Counted from the stretch's first letter, positions 23,028 through 35,297 are shown. The stretch: DNA of 40,593 bases from Sphingomonadaceae bacterium (GCA_947473355.1 CANJCQ010000036.1:1-40593), one strand, 5' to 3'. Made by a program: numbers and translations. The notes: generated by a model not told the origin, from the sequence alone.

Positions 23028-24722
23028 CTATGTAGCCCCGGTTCCCGCATTGGCATAGCGCGCCTTTAACGCGCGCTTGTCGACTTTTTCGGTGCCCAGC
23101 CGGGGCAGCGGTTCGGTTTCATGCCAGATGCGCACCGGCACCTTGAACGGCGCCAGCTGCTGGCCGACGAATGCGCGCAGCGCCTCGGCATCGAGCGCGC
23201 GGCCAGACTTTGCGAAGACCACCGCGACCGGCACTTCGCCATAGCGTTCGTGGGCCAGGCCGAACACGCTGGCTTCGGCAACATCGGGATGGGCATAGAG
23301 CGCCTGCTCCACCTCGATGCAGGAAATATTCTCGCCGCCGCGAATGATGATGTCCTTCTTGCGGTCGACAATGAACAGGTAGCCGTCCTCGTCGGTATAG
23401 CCGAGATCGCCGGTGAGGAAGTAACCATCGTCACGCAGCGCTTCGGCCGTGGCTGCCGGATTGTCCCAATAGCCGCTGAAATTGGCGATGGAGCGGAAAG
23501 CGATCTCGCCGGTCTGGCCTGGTGCCAGCTTGTTGCCATCATCGCCCAGGATTGCGAGGTCAACAATTGGCCGGCTGGCCGGGCCGGTGCTGCTGGGCTT
23601 GGCCAGATAGTTCTCGTTGAAATTGCCGCAGCCGACCGCGTTGGTTTCGGTCAGGCCATAGCCGAGCATGGGGAACGCGTGCGGCAGATTCTCGCGGATC
23701 CGGGCAACATGTTCGACCGGCCGGGGAGCGCCGCCCGCGACGAACGAAACACAGGTCCGCAGATCAAATGTATGCCGATCCGGGTGAGTGGCGATCTCGT
23801 AGCTCATCAGCGGCACGCCGACGAAATAGGTGACACGCTCCTGCTCGATCAGCCGCATCGCCTCGCGCGCATCCCATTTGGGCATCAGCACCAGGGCGCG
23901 GCCGATCAGGAAACTTTGCAGGAACAGCGGCACTTCGGCAGTGATGTGAAACAGCGGGATCGAGACCAGGGCGATCGGCTGGCTGGTCGGCGCCTCGCCC
24001 TTTGCGGTCAGCCAGGAGAGCAGCATCAGGGTCTGCGCGGCATAGCTCATCGCGCCGTGAACGACGCTGCGGTGATTGGACCAGGCGCCTTTGCAGGCCC
24101 CGGTCGAGCCTGAAGTGAACAGGATGGTGGCAAGATCGTCGCCGGTCAGCGTGGGCAAGGCGGTCTGGTCGCCGGGATCGGCCAAAATCGCGCCCAGCCC
24201 GGCCTCGGGATCGCCATGTTCGAACACCACCAGCGCGGCCGCGCAGCCTTGCCCGGTGAGCCTGCCGGCGCGCTGTTCGTCGGCCAGAACCAATTCGCAG
24301 CCGGTCAGAGCGATGCCGTCCGCCAGCTCGCCGCCGGTCCACCAGCCGTTGAGCAGAGTGACGCAGCCGCCCGCCATCAGCACCGCCATATAAAGAATGA
24401 TCCAGTTCGCCGAATTGCGCGCGGCAATGCCGACCCGCTCGCCGGGGGCAACGCCATGCCGCGCGATCAGCCCTGCAGCGGCGCGGGCGGCCAGCGCGTG
24501 GGTTTCGGCAAAGCTGAGCCGCACTTCGCCATCGACCAGGAAGGTCGCCGCGCCATGCTGGGCACAGGTGGCAGCGAACATGGCGGGCAGGCTGGGCGGG
24601 GCGAGTTTGAAGGCCGGATAGGCTAACCTGCCGCGCATCACTGTCTCGCACTCGAGCGGACCGCCGGGCGCGGTGAGCTGGTCCATGATGGCACCAAACT
24701 GTTTGTCGATCTCGCTGGCCAT
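23028..24722 (-). CDS. AMP-dependent synthetase/ligase (acyl-CoA synthetase-like)
   Basis: 564 aa ANL-superfamily adenylate-forming enzyme; it should activate a carboxylic acid as acyl-AMP and pass it to CoA. The ATP loop ILFTSGSTGACKGAW, the GYGLTETNAVG motif, the hinge YTDEDGYLFIVDRKKDIIIRG and the C-terminal Lys region (LGTEKVDKRAL) are all present. Substrate (medium/long-chain fatty acid or aromatic acid) cannot be fixed from sequence. It is upstream of glnD on the same strand and divergent from lgt over a 164-bp spacer. Confidence 0.87.
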   Translation of the reverse strand: MASEIDKQFGAIMDQLTAPGGPLECETVMRGRLAYPAFKLAPPSLPAMFAATCAQHGAATFLVDGEVRLSFAETHALAARAAAGLIARHGVAPGERVGIAARNSANWIILYMAVLMAGGCVTLLNGWWTGGELADGIALTGCELVLADEQRAGRLTGQGCAAALVVFEHGDPEAGLGAILADPGDQTALPTLTGDDLATILFTSGSTGACKGAWSNHRSVVHGAMSYAAQTLMLLSWLTAKGEAPTSQPIALVSIPLFHITAEVPLFLQSFLIGRALVLMPKWDAREAMRLIEQERVTYFVGVPLMSYEIATHPDRHTFDLRTCVSFVAGGAPRPVEHVARIRENLPHAFPMLGYGLTETNAVGCGNFNENYLAKPSSTGPASRPIVDLAILGDDGNKLAPGQTGEIAFRSIANFSGYWDNPAATAEALRDDGYFLTGDLGYTDEDGYLFIVDRKKDIIIRGGENISCIEVEQALYAHPDVAEASVFGLAHERYGEVPVAVVFAKSGRALDAEALRAFVGQQLAPFKVPVRIWHETEPLPRLGTEKVDKRALKARYANAGTGAT

Positions 24723-24886
24723 GTTTTTGCGCCCTCCCCGCCGGATTTCCCCGGCTACATTTCCCCGACTATCGCTGGCCTAAAGCCAGTTGCCGGATGA
24801 CATTCATCGCTTGGCTGTGCCAGAAGGGAAGCCTGTTATGGCTCCGCTGCAGGCGATACTCGCATTAACACTAGGGGATTGGGATT

Positions 24887-25741
24887 TTGCTGTCACTATT
24901 GGCATCGGCCGGCGAACCGATTTACTGGGTCGACTTCGGACTGACCCGCGGGATCGATCTCGGCTTTTTCATGCTCCGCTGGTATAGCCTGGCTTACCTC
25001 ACGGGCATCATGCTGGGTTACTGGCTGATGCTGCGGATGATCCGCAGTGCCGGAGCCCCGCTGGCGCAGCGCCACGCCGACGATCTGTTTTTCTATTGCA
25101 CGCTGGGCATCATCCTGGGCGGGCGGCTGGGCTATGCCACATTCTATGACCGCGAGCTGTGGGCGCATCCCGCAGAGCTGCTCAAGCTGTGGAACGGGGG
25201 CATGAGCTTCCATGGCGGGCTGATCGGAACGGTGCTGGCGATTGCCTGGGTAGCGCGGCGCAACCAGCTGAATTTTCTTCGGATCTGCGACTATATTTCG
25301 GTGGTCGTGCCTTTCGGCATGCTGTTTGGGCGGCTGGCCAATTTCGTCAATGGCGAGCTGTGGGGCCGGGTCGCGAGCGAAGGCGTGCCCTGGGCAATGG
25401 TCTTCCCCGACGCCGGCTCGCTGCCGCGCCACCCCAGCCAGCTTTATGAAGCAGCGCTCGAAGGGGCCTTGATGGCTGCGATCATGCTGCTGCTGTTCTG
25501 GAAGAGCCGCGCCCGCTTCCGTCCCGGCCTGCTGGTCGGCGTGTTTGCGGCGGGAATCGGCGCGGCGCGCTTCACGGTCGAATTCTTCCGCGAGCCTGAT
25601 GCCCAGCTCAGCGAATTTGCCATGCGCACCGGGCTTTCGATGGGCCAGTGGCTGACCTTGCCGCTGATCGCGCTCGGCCTGTTCTTCGTGGTCCGCGCGC
25701 TTCGCAAGCCGCCGCTTGGCGCCGCTGCCCCGCCCGCATGA
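24887..25741 (+). CDS. lgt: Prolipoprotein diacylglyceryl transferase
   Basis: 284 aa integral inner-membrane enzyme that attaches diacylglycerol to the lipobox Cys of prolipoproteins. The TTG start is chosen because it gives the family N-terminus (SLLASAGEPIYW ... LRWYSLAYL) and follows AGGGGA; the next ATG would remove the start of the first membrane segment. Signatures: GGRLGY, SFHGGLIG, the Lgt motif GRLANFVNGELWGR, HPSQLYEA and FTVEFFREPD. Its stop overlaps the next gene as ATGA. A lipoprotein substrate candidate (the 5'-nucleotidase at 27401) is encoded nearby, though Lgt serves all lipoproteins. Confidence 0.95.
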   Translation: MLSLLASAGEPIYWVDFGLTRGIDLGFFMLRWYSLAYLTGIMLGYWLMLRMIRSAGAPLAQRHADDLFFYCTLGIILGGRLGYATFYDRELWAHPAELLKLWNGGMSFHGGLIGTVLAIAWVARRNQLNFLRICDYISVVVPFGMLFGRLANFVNGELWGRVASEGVPWAMVFPDAGSLPRHPSQLYEAALEGALMAAIMLLLFWKSRARFRPGLLVGVFAAGIGAARFTVEFFREPDAQLSEFAMRTGLSMGQWLTLPLIALGLFFVVRALRKPPLGAAAPPA

Positions 25742-26799
25742 GCGAAGCACTGCCGCCGGCCGAGCCGCTTTCAGCGATATTCGCGCGGCTGATCGCCAAC
25801 ACCGGGCCGATCAGCCTGATGCATTACATGGGCGAATCGAATGTGCGCTATTATGCCAGCCGCGATCCATTGGGCGCAGGCGGCGACTTCATCACTGCGC
25901 CCGAAATCAGCCAGATGTTTGGCGAGCTGATCGGGCTGTGGCTGGCCGACATCTGGATCCGCGCCGGGCGCGAGGCGCCGGTGCATTATGTCGAACTGGG
26001 CCCCGGCAGGGGCACGCTGGCCAAAGACGCGCTGGCAGCGGCGAAGCGCTATGGTCTGATGCCCAGCGTCCATTTCGTCGAAGGCTCGACTGAGCTCCGC
26101 GATGTGCAGCTGGCCGCCGTCCCCTCCGCCAATTTCCATCACGATCTCTCGTCGATCCCGATGTATGGCCCGGTGCTGATCGTCGGCAACGAATTCCTCG
26201 ACGCGCTGCCGGTGCGCCAGATGGTCAAGACACCGGATGGCTGGCGCGAGCGGATGGTGGCATGCCAGGGCGAAAGGTTCATTCCGGTCGCAGGCATGCA
26301 GCCGATGGACAGCGCGGTGCCCGAAGCGCGGCGCGCGGCGCCGGAAGGCACCATCATCGAGACCTGCCCGGGCGCTGCGGCAACCGTGTTCGAAATCGCC
26401 GGGCGCTTGCTGGAACAGGGCGGCGCGGCGCTGTTGATCGATTATGGCCACGATATGTTGCGCGATGGTTCGACCCTGCAGGCTCTGCGCGAACACCGTA
26501 TGGTCGATCCTTTCGCCATGCCCGGCGAGGCAGACCTCACCGCCCATGTCGATTTCGCCACGCTCGCCCAGATCGCCCAGTCGCGCGGGGTCAAATGGCT
26601 GGGCACCACGCCGCAAGGGCGCTGGCTGCGTGAACTTGGCATCGAAACCCGCGCCGAAAGCCTCGCCGCCTTTGCCCCTGAACACGGCCCGGCGATCCAT
26701 GCCGCCAAGGAGCGACTGATCGGCGAGGGGCAGATGGGGCTGCTGTTCAAGGTGATGGGCCTTGCGGCACCCGGCTGGCCGGACGGGGCCGGGTTTTAA
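25738..26799 (+). CDS. SAM-dependent methyltransferase, MidA/NDUFAF7 family
   Basis: 353 aa from an ATG overlapping the lgt stop by 4 bases. It belongs to the COG1565 group, whose mitochondrial member NDUFAF7 methylates an arginine of complex I during assembly; a similar role in bacteria is plausible but unproven. The N-terminal GPISLMHYMGESNVRYY and DPLGAGGDFITAPEISQMFG are family signatures. The SAM loop is VELGPGRGTLAKD and a later motif is GNEFLDALPVRQM. The coupled lgt-midA order, followed by the acyltransferase three bases later, looks like one operon. Confidence 0.9.
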   Translation: MSEALPPAEPLSAIFARLIANTGPISLMHYMGESNVRYYASRDPLGAGGDFITAPEISQMFGELIGLWLADIWIRAGREAPVHYVELGPGRGTLAKDALAAAKRYGLMPSVHFVEGSTELRDVQLAAVPSANFHHDLSSIPMYGPVLIVGNEFLDALPVRQMVKTPDGWRERMVACQGERFIPVAGMQPMDSAVPEARRAAPEGTIIETCPGAAATVFEIAGRLLEQGGAALLIDYGHDMLRDGSTLQALREHRMVDPFAMPGEADLTAHVDFATLAQIAQSRGVKWLGTTPQGRWLRELGIETRAESLAAFAPEHGPAIHAAKERLIGEGQMGLLFKVMGLAAPGWPDGAGF

Positions 26800-26802
26800 C
26801 GC

Positions 26803-27399
26803 GTGGCGAGCCAGCACGCACCCTCGCTGCTATCCCGCGCGGTCAAGGGCTTCGTCCTGTGGCTCTATCGCGGGCGCGGCTGGAAGCTCGAAGGTCAGGC
26901 TCCATCCAGTGGCCGCTGCGTTATTCTTGGTGCGCCGCATACCTCGAACTGGGACTTCGTGTTCTTCATCGGCGCGACCCACGCATTCGGGCTCGAGCCG
27001 CGCTTCATGGGCAAACTCAGCCTGTTCCGCTGGCCGCTGCGGCGGTTCATGTTCGATATGGGCGGAGTGCCGGTCGATCGCTCGGCCAAAGGCAATTATG
27101 CCGAGGCGATGGTGGCAGCTTTTGCTGCAAACGAAAAATTCGCTCTCGTGATTGCGCCTGAAGGCACGCGCAGCAAAGTGCCCAAGTGGCGATCAGGCTT
27201 CTATCACATCGCGCTTGGCGCAGGCGTGCCGATCGTCTGCGCCTGGGTGGACAATCAGGCGATGCGCGGGGGACTGGGGCTGGAGATCATGCCAAGCGGC
27301 GATTTTGCCGCCGACATGGCGAAGATTGGGGCTTATTATCGCGAGGTCATGCCGGGCCATCCCAAGTGGACAGCGTTTGACGCGATGGGCGTGGCTTAG
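26803..27399 (+). CDS. PlsC-like lysophospholipid acyltransferase
   Basis: 198 aa from GTG 26803, three bases after the midA stop. The acyltransferase block I is APHTSNWDF (H-x4-D variant) and block III is VIAPEGTRSKVPKWRSGFY with the EGTR motif; GAGVPIVCAWV resembles block IV. A short N-terminal hydrophobic stretch may anchor it to the inner membrane. It probably acylates a lysophospholipid or related lipid. Its stop is a single base from the stop of the converging nucleotidase gene, leaving no room for a terminator between them. Confidence 0.87.
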   Translation: MASQHAPSLLSRAVKGFVLWLYRGRGWKLEGQAPSSGRCVILGAPHTSNWDFVFFIGATHAFGLEPRFMGKLSLFRWPLRRFMFDMGGVPVDRSAKGNYAEAMVAAFAANEKFALVIAPEGTRSKVPKWRSGFYHIALGAGVPIVCAWVDNQAMRGGLGLEIMPSGDFAADMAKIGAYYREVMPGHPKWTAFDAMGVA

Positions 27400-27400
27400 A

Positions 27401-29173
27401 TCAGGGCTTGGACGACATCGGCGTGGGAGACTGGTCAATCGTGCGATTGTCCTGGGGCACGGCACGCGGCGGCACAGCCTTGAGCCAGGCTTCCAGTGCG
27501 GCAATATCGGTTATACCGATCACCGGATTGGTGCCTTGTGTGAACACACTGTAGCTATCGCCGCCGCCTGCCAGGAAGCTGTTGGTCGTCACGCGATAGG
27601 AAGCATCGGGCTGGACCGGTTGGCTGTTCAGGGTCATCGCCGTGATCCGGTCGCCCTCGGGTCGCGACAGATCGAAGCTGTAGCTGAAGCCCTGCGACGG
27701 GGCGAGCACGCTGATCGGATCGCTGCCGGTAAAATTCAGTTCCAACACCGCTTTCAACTGTGCGCCGGTGAAGCTCTTGGTGACAAGATCGTTGTTGAAT
27801 GGCTGGACGGCATAGATCTGACCGAAGGTGATGCTGCCATCGACTGCAGGGCTCAGCACATGCGGCGCGCGCACGCCAAACGGGTTCATCAACGCAATCT
27901 GGGCGCCCGCTCCTGTCGTTGCAGCAAGCTGGGCATCGGCAATCAGCAAGCCCAGCGAGCCCCCATAGCGACTTGAATCGCCCAACGGACGGCTGACTGA
28001 TCCGGCCAGCTGGCCGGCCGGGCGCGCGATGAACTCGTGCGATGCTGCGACATATTTGGAGACATATTCGCCAATATCGGCTCGCGCTGTGAAGCGGGGC
28101 GCTTTGTCAGTCAGCGCGACGAGGCCGAGCGAGCTCGTATAGGCTTCGCTCTGGACGATTATGTTGCTGGCACTTCGGCTCACCACCCGGTGCGTGGCCG
28201 GATCGATATCCAGCCTGATGTCAGTGACCAGTTCTCCAAAGACGCCGGCGCTTGTCATCAGGAATGGATGCGCTGGGTCCGATTTGCCGAAGTCGCAAAC
28301 ATAGGACCAGTGGGTATGGCCCGAAACCACGACATCGACGCGCGGATCGAGCTTCTGCAGGATCGGCATGATCGATCCGTGGATGTCTTCGCAACCCTGC
28401 GGATTTGGCGAGCCTGAGGTGTAGCCGCCCTGATGAATCAGCAGGACAATGGCATCGGCCCCCTGTGCCTTCAATTGCGGAACCATTGCGTTGACCGTTT
28501 CTGCCTCATCGACAAAACGCAGCCCGCCAAGGCCAGACTGCTGCACCAGCGAGCCGGTGCCTTGCAGCGTCAGCCCGATCAGGCCCACTGCCACCCGGCG
28601 GCGGCCACTGCCAAAGCGCTTGATCGCACTGGCTGGGAACAGGGTGCGGCCATCGGCATACTGGGTGTTGGCAGCAAGAAATTTGAATCGCGCTCCGCGA
28701 AATGGCTCGACCTGACAGGGCTTGCGCGCGGTATGCTGAAGGCAACCGCCGTTCTGCTTGCGCAGCAGCTCGTCGCGGCCGGCATCGAATTCATGGTTGC
28801 CGACAGCATTATACTCAAGTCCAATGCGGTTCATCGCTTCGACTGCGGGCTCATCGAGATAGAGCGAGGAGACCAGTGACGATCCCCCGACCAGATCGCC
28901 TGCCGAGACGGTCAGGGTATTGGCATATTTCGAGCGGATAGAATCGACCACACTGGCGACATAGGCGGCGCCGCCCGCTGGAACCCGAATGACTTTCCCG
29001 TCCGCAGCAGTAAACGGCACCGATTGCTTCGGCGGCTCCAGCGCACCGTGGAAATCGTTGATCGCAACTATGCCGACGGTGACAGGAGCTGCCGCCTGCC
29101 GCTGACTGCCAGTGGTGGCGCAGGCGCTGAGCAGCAGCGATGCGAGGCAGGCAGTGAACAGGCGCATGGTCAT
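27401..29173 (-). CDS. Lipoprotein 5'-nucleotidase/metallophosphoesterase (UshA-like)
   Basis: 590 aa from ATG 29173 (ATG 29167 also possible); longer versions only add non-signal sequence. The N-terminus RLFTACLASLLLSACATTG is a lipoprotein signal with lipobox LSAC, so the enzyme is probably anchored in an outer-facing membrane. The calcineurin-like domain has INDFHGALEP, SAGDLVGGSS, AVGNHEFDAG and VVVSGHTHWS. A 5'-nucleotidase C-terminal domain (ALMNPFGVRAP, NSFLAGGGDSYSVF) follows. It should strip phosphate from extracellular nucleotides. It lies 86 bp behind a TonB-type receptor on the same strand, suggesting a scavenging pair. Confidence 0.9.
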   Translation of the reverse strand: MTMRLFTACLASLLLSACATTGSQRQAAAPVTVGIVAINDFHGALEPPKQSVPFTAADGKVIRVPAGGAAYVASVVDSIRSKYANTLTVSAGDLVGGSSLVSSLYLDEPAVEAMNRIGLEYNAVGNHEFDAGRDELLRKQNGGCLQHTARKPCQVEPFRGARFKFLAANTQYADGRTLFPASAIKRFGSGRRRVAVGLIGLTLQGTGSLVQQSGLGGLRFVDEAETVNAMVPQLKAQGADAIVLLIHQGGYTSGSPNPQGCEDIHGSIMPILQKLDPRVDVVVSGHTHWSYVCDFGKSDPAHPFLMTSAGVFGELVTDIRLDIDPATHRVVSRSASNIIVQSEAYTSSLGLVALTDKAPRFTARADIGEYVSKYVAASHEFIARPAGQLAGSVSRPLGDSSRYGGSLGLLIADAQLAATTGAGAQIALMNPFGVRAPHVLSPAVDGSITFGQIYAVQPFNNDLVTKSFTGAQLKAVLELNFTGSDPISVLAPSQGFSYSFDLSRPEGDRITAMTLNSQPVQPDASYRVTTNSFLAGGGDSYSVFTQGTNPVIGITDIAALEAWLKAVPPRAVPQDNRTIDQSPTPMSSKP

Positions 29174-29259
29174 GGGGCTATCTCTGGCGACGAAATGTTG
29201 CTGCAAAAAGACGTAGAGCATCATCGCCGCATGTGGGAACCGGTTTTCCCCGCACCACG

Positions 29260-31224
29260 CTAAAAATCGCCCAGCAGCCCCAGCGCAAGATAGCGGCGAC
29301 CGGTATAGGTGAAGCCGCCGCTTGGCGTAACATTCCAGCCATAGCTGTTGAACAGATTGTGGATCTGCGGGCGCAGGACGAACTTGTTGTGGCCCCAATC
29401 GAACCGGTAGCGCGCGCCCAGATCGACCGAGCTGCGCGGCGGCGCGCTCAGCGTGTTGGCGGCATTGGCCATGCGGCTCGACACGCTTTCGACAGCCAGA
29501 TCAAACGAAAGCGGACCCTTGCCCCCGCGCGAGCGCCATTCGAGATTGGCGGCAATCCGGCGGCGGACTTGCCCGACGGGGCGCATGCCGATGAGCTTGC
29601 TGTCCACCGCTTCGCCCCCAATGCGCGGATCGAGCAGCAGCATGCCGCCGACCAGCGACAGGCCGGGGGCGAGCTGCCCGGTGAGTGAAAGCTCGATCCC
29701 GCGGTTGGTCAGGGTGCCGAGCTGGCGATAGCGCTGCGCCGGATCGAGGTTGAAATAGGGCTTGGCAATCGAAAAGGCTCCCACCACCATCCCCAGATGC
29801 GGCGTCAGGGCATAGCGCAGACCCGCCTCGACCTGACGGGTGCGGATCGCGGGCGGCGCTTCGGCGCGGTTGGTGGCGATGTCCGGTGCGACCACCGCAT
29901 CCTCCTGCCCGCGCGACATTCCGCCAAACAGGATGAGCTTGGGGGTGAGAGCATACGAAGCGGAGACATTCCACAGCAAGGGCCGGTCGCGCACCACGGG
30001 ATCGGGCAGCGCCGCATCGGCAAAATCGATGGTCTTGGTATAGCGTTGCCGGGAAATACCGATGTCGAGGCTCGCCCGGCCCGGCACGAACATGCTGTAG
30101 GCCAGGCCGGCAGCGATCTGCCGGACCCGGTCCTCGTTCTTGGGATCGAGTGTATAGGCAGGCTCAAGCCATTTGTCGTGTGTATCAAACACCGAACCCG
30201 GGCCCAGCGACAATCGGCGGCTGCCACCAAACAGGCGGTCCTTGCTCCGACCACGCAGACTGGCGGTGAGACGGTGCGAAAGCTGCCCTGTGTGCCATTC
30301 GCGGATCAGCCGCGCTTCGCCCGAGACTGATCGCTCCTTGTCGCCCTGGCTGGCGACGGCAAGGCGATTGGCAAATTGCCCATCGGGGGCAACGCCCAGC
30401 ATCAGATCGGCGAAAGCTGCTGTTGAACGGCGCGAATCGAACAGACCGGCCTCCACCCGAAATCCGCCGCCCAGCCCGAACCGCGCAATCAGGCCCGAGG
30501 TGGTCAGGATATTGTCGCGCTCGGTCCAGTCGAGGCCGAAGAACAGATTGCGTGGCAGCTGGGGCGGGAGATTGAGCCCGGCAGGAAAATAAGTGGGCCG
30601 CGCTTCGTCGCTCAGCTGGAATATCTTGCCGGTGAACAGCAGAAACTCGGAATCGCTGCCGGGCCGGAAGGCAAGAAGGCCCGAATATGTGCGAAAATGG
30701 TGCCTGCCGCCTTCGTTCCGCAGACCCTCGCGCCCGGCGAAGCCGCCAGCGATGCCGAGCCGCTTGCCTTGGAGTGGCAGCTTGAAGTTGACGTTTATGC
30801 CTGGCCCTTCGATCTGCGTGCCGCCGCTATCCACCTCGACACTGAGCGAAGCCTGATCCTGCGGCAGTGCCAGATCGTAATCAACCAGGCCGGTCGGCGC
30901 GGGGAACGGATAGCGTTGGGCAGCCAGGCCGACGCGGATGGTGTTGCCCTGGATCAGCCGGGCGGAAATCAGGTCGATCAGATCGAAATAGAGCCCCTGC
31001 ATGCGGACATTGCCCGCCTCGCTCGGATTGAAGCCGCGCACTTCGAACGAACTGTAGAGCCCGCTGCGATCATTGCCGACCGCGCGGCCGAATGCGTCGC
31101 TTGATTGGGTGTTGACGTTTTCTTCAGCGCGCTGGGCAAATGCCGGCGCCGCAGGAAGCATTGCGCCCAGGCAAGCCACTGCGCAGATTTGCAACGCCTG
31201 GAACGAGGCACCGTGGCCCGTCAT
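29260..31224 (-). CDS. TonB-dependent receptor-like outer membrane protein
   Basis: 654 aa from ATG 31224, which has GGGGAGGGG just upstream. A signal peptide (about residues 1-31, ending PAFAQ) is followed by a plug-like region with SSFEVRGFNPSEAGNVRMQG. A long series of amphipathic beta strands then ends in a terminal Phe (ALGLLGDF), as outer-membrane barrels do. The C-terminal third carries typical receptor phrases (NLFNSYGWNVTPSGGFTYTG). The plug is short and I see no clear TonB box. Paired with the nucleotidase downstream, it may import nucleosides, phosphate or another ligand; this is inference. Confidence 0.82.
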   Translation of the reverse strand: MTGHGASFQALQICAVACLGAMLPAAPAFAQRAEENVNTQSSDAFGRAVGNDRSGLYSSFEVRGFNPSEAGNVRMQGLYFDLIDLISARLIQGNTIRVGLAAQRYPFPAPTGLVDYDLALPQDQASLSVEVDSGGTQIEGPGINVNFKLPLQGKRLGIAGGFAGREGLRNEGGRHHFRTYSGLLAFRPGSDSEFLLFTGKIFQLSDEARPTYFPAGLNLPPQLPRNLFFGLDWTERDNILTTSGLIARFGLGGGFRVEAGLFDSRRSTAAFADLMLGVAPDGQFANRLAVASQGDKERSVSGEARLIREWHTGQLSHRLTASLRGRSKDRLFGGSRRLSLGPGSVFDTHDKWLEPAYTLDPKNEDRVRQIAAGLAYSMFVPGRASLDIGISRQRYTKTIDFADAALPDPVVRDRPLLWNVSASYALTPKLILFGGMSRGQEDAVVAPDIATNRAEAPPAIRTRQVEAGLRYALTPHLGMVVGAFSIAKPYFNLDPAQRYRQLGTLTNRGIELSLTGQLAPGLSLVGGMLLLDPRIGGEAVDSKLIGMRPVGQVRRRIAANLEWRSRGGKGPLSFDLAVESVSSRMANAANTLSAPPRSSVDLGARYRFDWGHNKFVLRPQIHNLFNSYGWNVTPSGGFTYTGRRYLALGLLGDF

Positions 31225-31310
31225 ACCCCTCCCCTGTTGCCGCACCCGGTTGCCGCAGCCAGTTGCCCCTCAGTTGTCAGCCTGCACTATATAACTACGC
31301 CAGCACAGTC

Positions 31311-34046
<2,736 letters not shown>

Positions 34047-34048
34047 TC

Positions 34049-34887
34049 ATGACCAGTTCGCGGCGGGCATTGACCTATCTTGCCATTGTCTTCGCCTTCA
34101 GCTGGAGCGTGGTCTCCGTCGCCTGAATGGCGCGCGCACCATTGGCGAAGCGCCGGGGGCAAACCTGGTGTTCACTCTCGGGCCGCCGGTTGCCGCGCTG
34201 TTCTGCGCCCTGCTGTTCGACAAGCGCACGCGGATCGCGGCGCTCGGCTTGCGATTTCGGCCCAATCGCTGGTGGCTGATCGCATTCCTGCTGGCCTTTG
34301 CCATGGTCTTGTTTTCACACGCCGTAGCATGGTTGTTTCCCGTGACAGCTACCGACCATCTGGCCGACATTCCGGCAACCATCGCCCTGCTGCTGCACAA
34401 GCCTGTGTCGCAAGTGCCTTCCGGCCCGCTTGGCATAGCGATCATCTTTCTGGGCTTCGCGTTGGGGTTCACGATCCTGTTCACGCTGACCGAAGAGATG
34501 GGCTGGCGCGGCTATCTTTACAGACAATGGCGCGGGCTGGGGTTCTGGCGCTTTTCGCTCATTCAGGGCGTGATCTGGGGCGTGTGGCATTGGCCGATGG
34601 TGATCTATTTCGGCATGGTTTTTGCCGATAACCGTTTGGCGGGGCTGGTCTACTATCCACTGAGTCTGATGACACTGGCCCCAATCATGACACTGTTGCG
34701 CGATCGGGCGGGATCGATCTGGGCACCTGGAATTCTCCATGGTACGCTCAACGCGAACTCAATCATCCTGTTTGGTGCGCTAACCAGCAAGACCGAGCCC
34801 AATTTCTGGGCCCTTTTGGTGAACCTGTCGTTCCTTGCTCTGCTGGAATGGTTCCGGCGCAAATGGCCTGCCAAACCGGAAATCTGA
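34049..34887 (+). pseudogene. CPBP-family intramembrane protease, frameshifted
   Basis: An ATG at 34049 with GGGGGGA upstream opens a typical N-terminus (MTSSRRALTYLAIVFAFSWS) that hits TGA at 34124-34126. The rest continues one frame back: NGARTIGEAPG, then several membrane helices, EEMGWRGYLYRQW (the EExxxR motif), VWHWP, and GILHGTLNANS with the second metal His. Adding one base at the TGA (TGGAAT) would join the two as VAWNGART. So this is a nearly intact Abi/CAAX-type membrane protease broken by a one-base loss. A later internal start could give a shortened protein; sequencing error is also possible. Confidence 0.8.
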
Positions 34888-35297
34888 AATTCTGCTCTGT
34901 TGGCGGTTCGATTGCATCCGCCAGATATGGCTAGGCCCCACCCCGATCCTGCAATGGCTGCACGATCAGTGGCGAGGCCTGCTCGAATTGCCGGACACGA
35001 TCAGACGAACGCGACTGCGAACATCAGACCGCCGGTGCCAAGTGCAACGGCGAGGCCGAGCACATTATGCAGGTAACGAGCCATGTCATACTCCTTTGTT
35101 TGAGTGTCGATGCGAAGTCTCATCGCACGGGTCCTATAACGAAACTGATAAAATATGCCCGTGCGAAGACCGCAAGAGCTGTTGCATAAAGCGCAATTCT
35201 AAATAAGGTATGAAATTATCTGTCGCGGCGCCGCACTTTATGGTTAGCGAGTGGTGACCATCTGGACAGGGGCCAGACGCAGCCTTAGAGCCGCCAC
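34888..35297. other. Intergenic region between CPBP remnant and guaA
   Basis: Of these 410 bases, the only supported gene is the 27-codon leftward ORF at 35001-35084. Its upstream region (35097-35220) is AT-richer, contains a TGCGA/TCGCA stem near 35110-35126, and probably carries its promoter. The 34888-35000 part shows nothing I can name. The last 70 bases lead into guaA with no clear riboswitch or strong Shine-Dalgarno sequence. Confidence 0.5.
35001..35084 (-). CDS. 27-aa hydrophobic membrane peptide
   Basis: ATG at 35084 with AAGGAG six bases upstream (35091-35096). The peptide begins MARYLHNVLGL, has one hydrophobic span with a GTGG kink and ends FAVAFV. Two basic residues and a His precede the span, so an N-in membrane insertion is likely. 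It is too short for most gene finders; the strong ribosome binding site in an otherwise empty region is the main evidence. Function unknown. Confidence 0.55.
   Translation of the reverse strand: MARYLHNVLGLAVALGTGGLMFAVAFV

Noticed and set aside
20732..23035. A 767-codon open frame on the plus strand opposite glnD
   Set aside because: It is antisense to an unmistakable GlnD, has no family motif and no ribosome binding site. Such long antisense frames are usual in GC-rich DNA.
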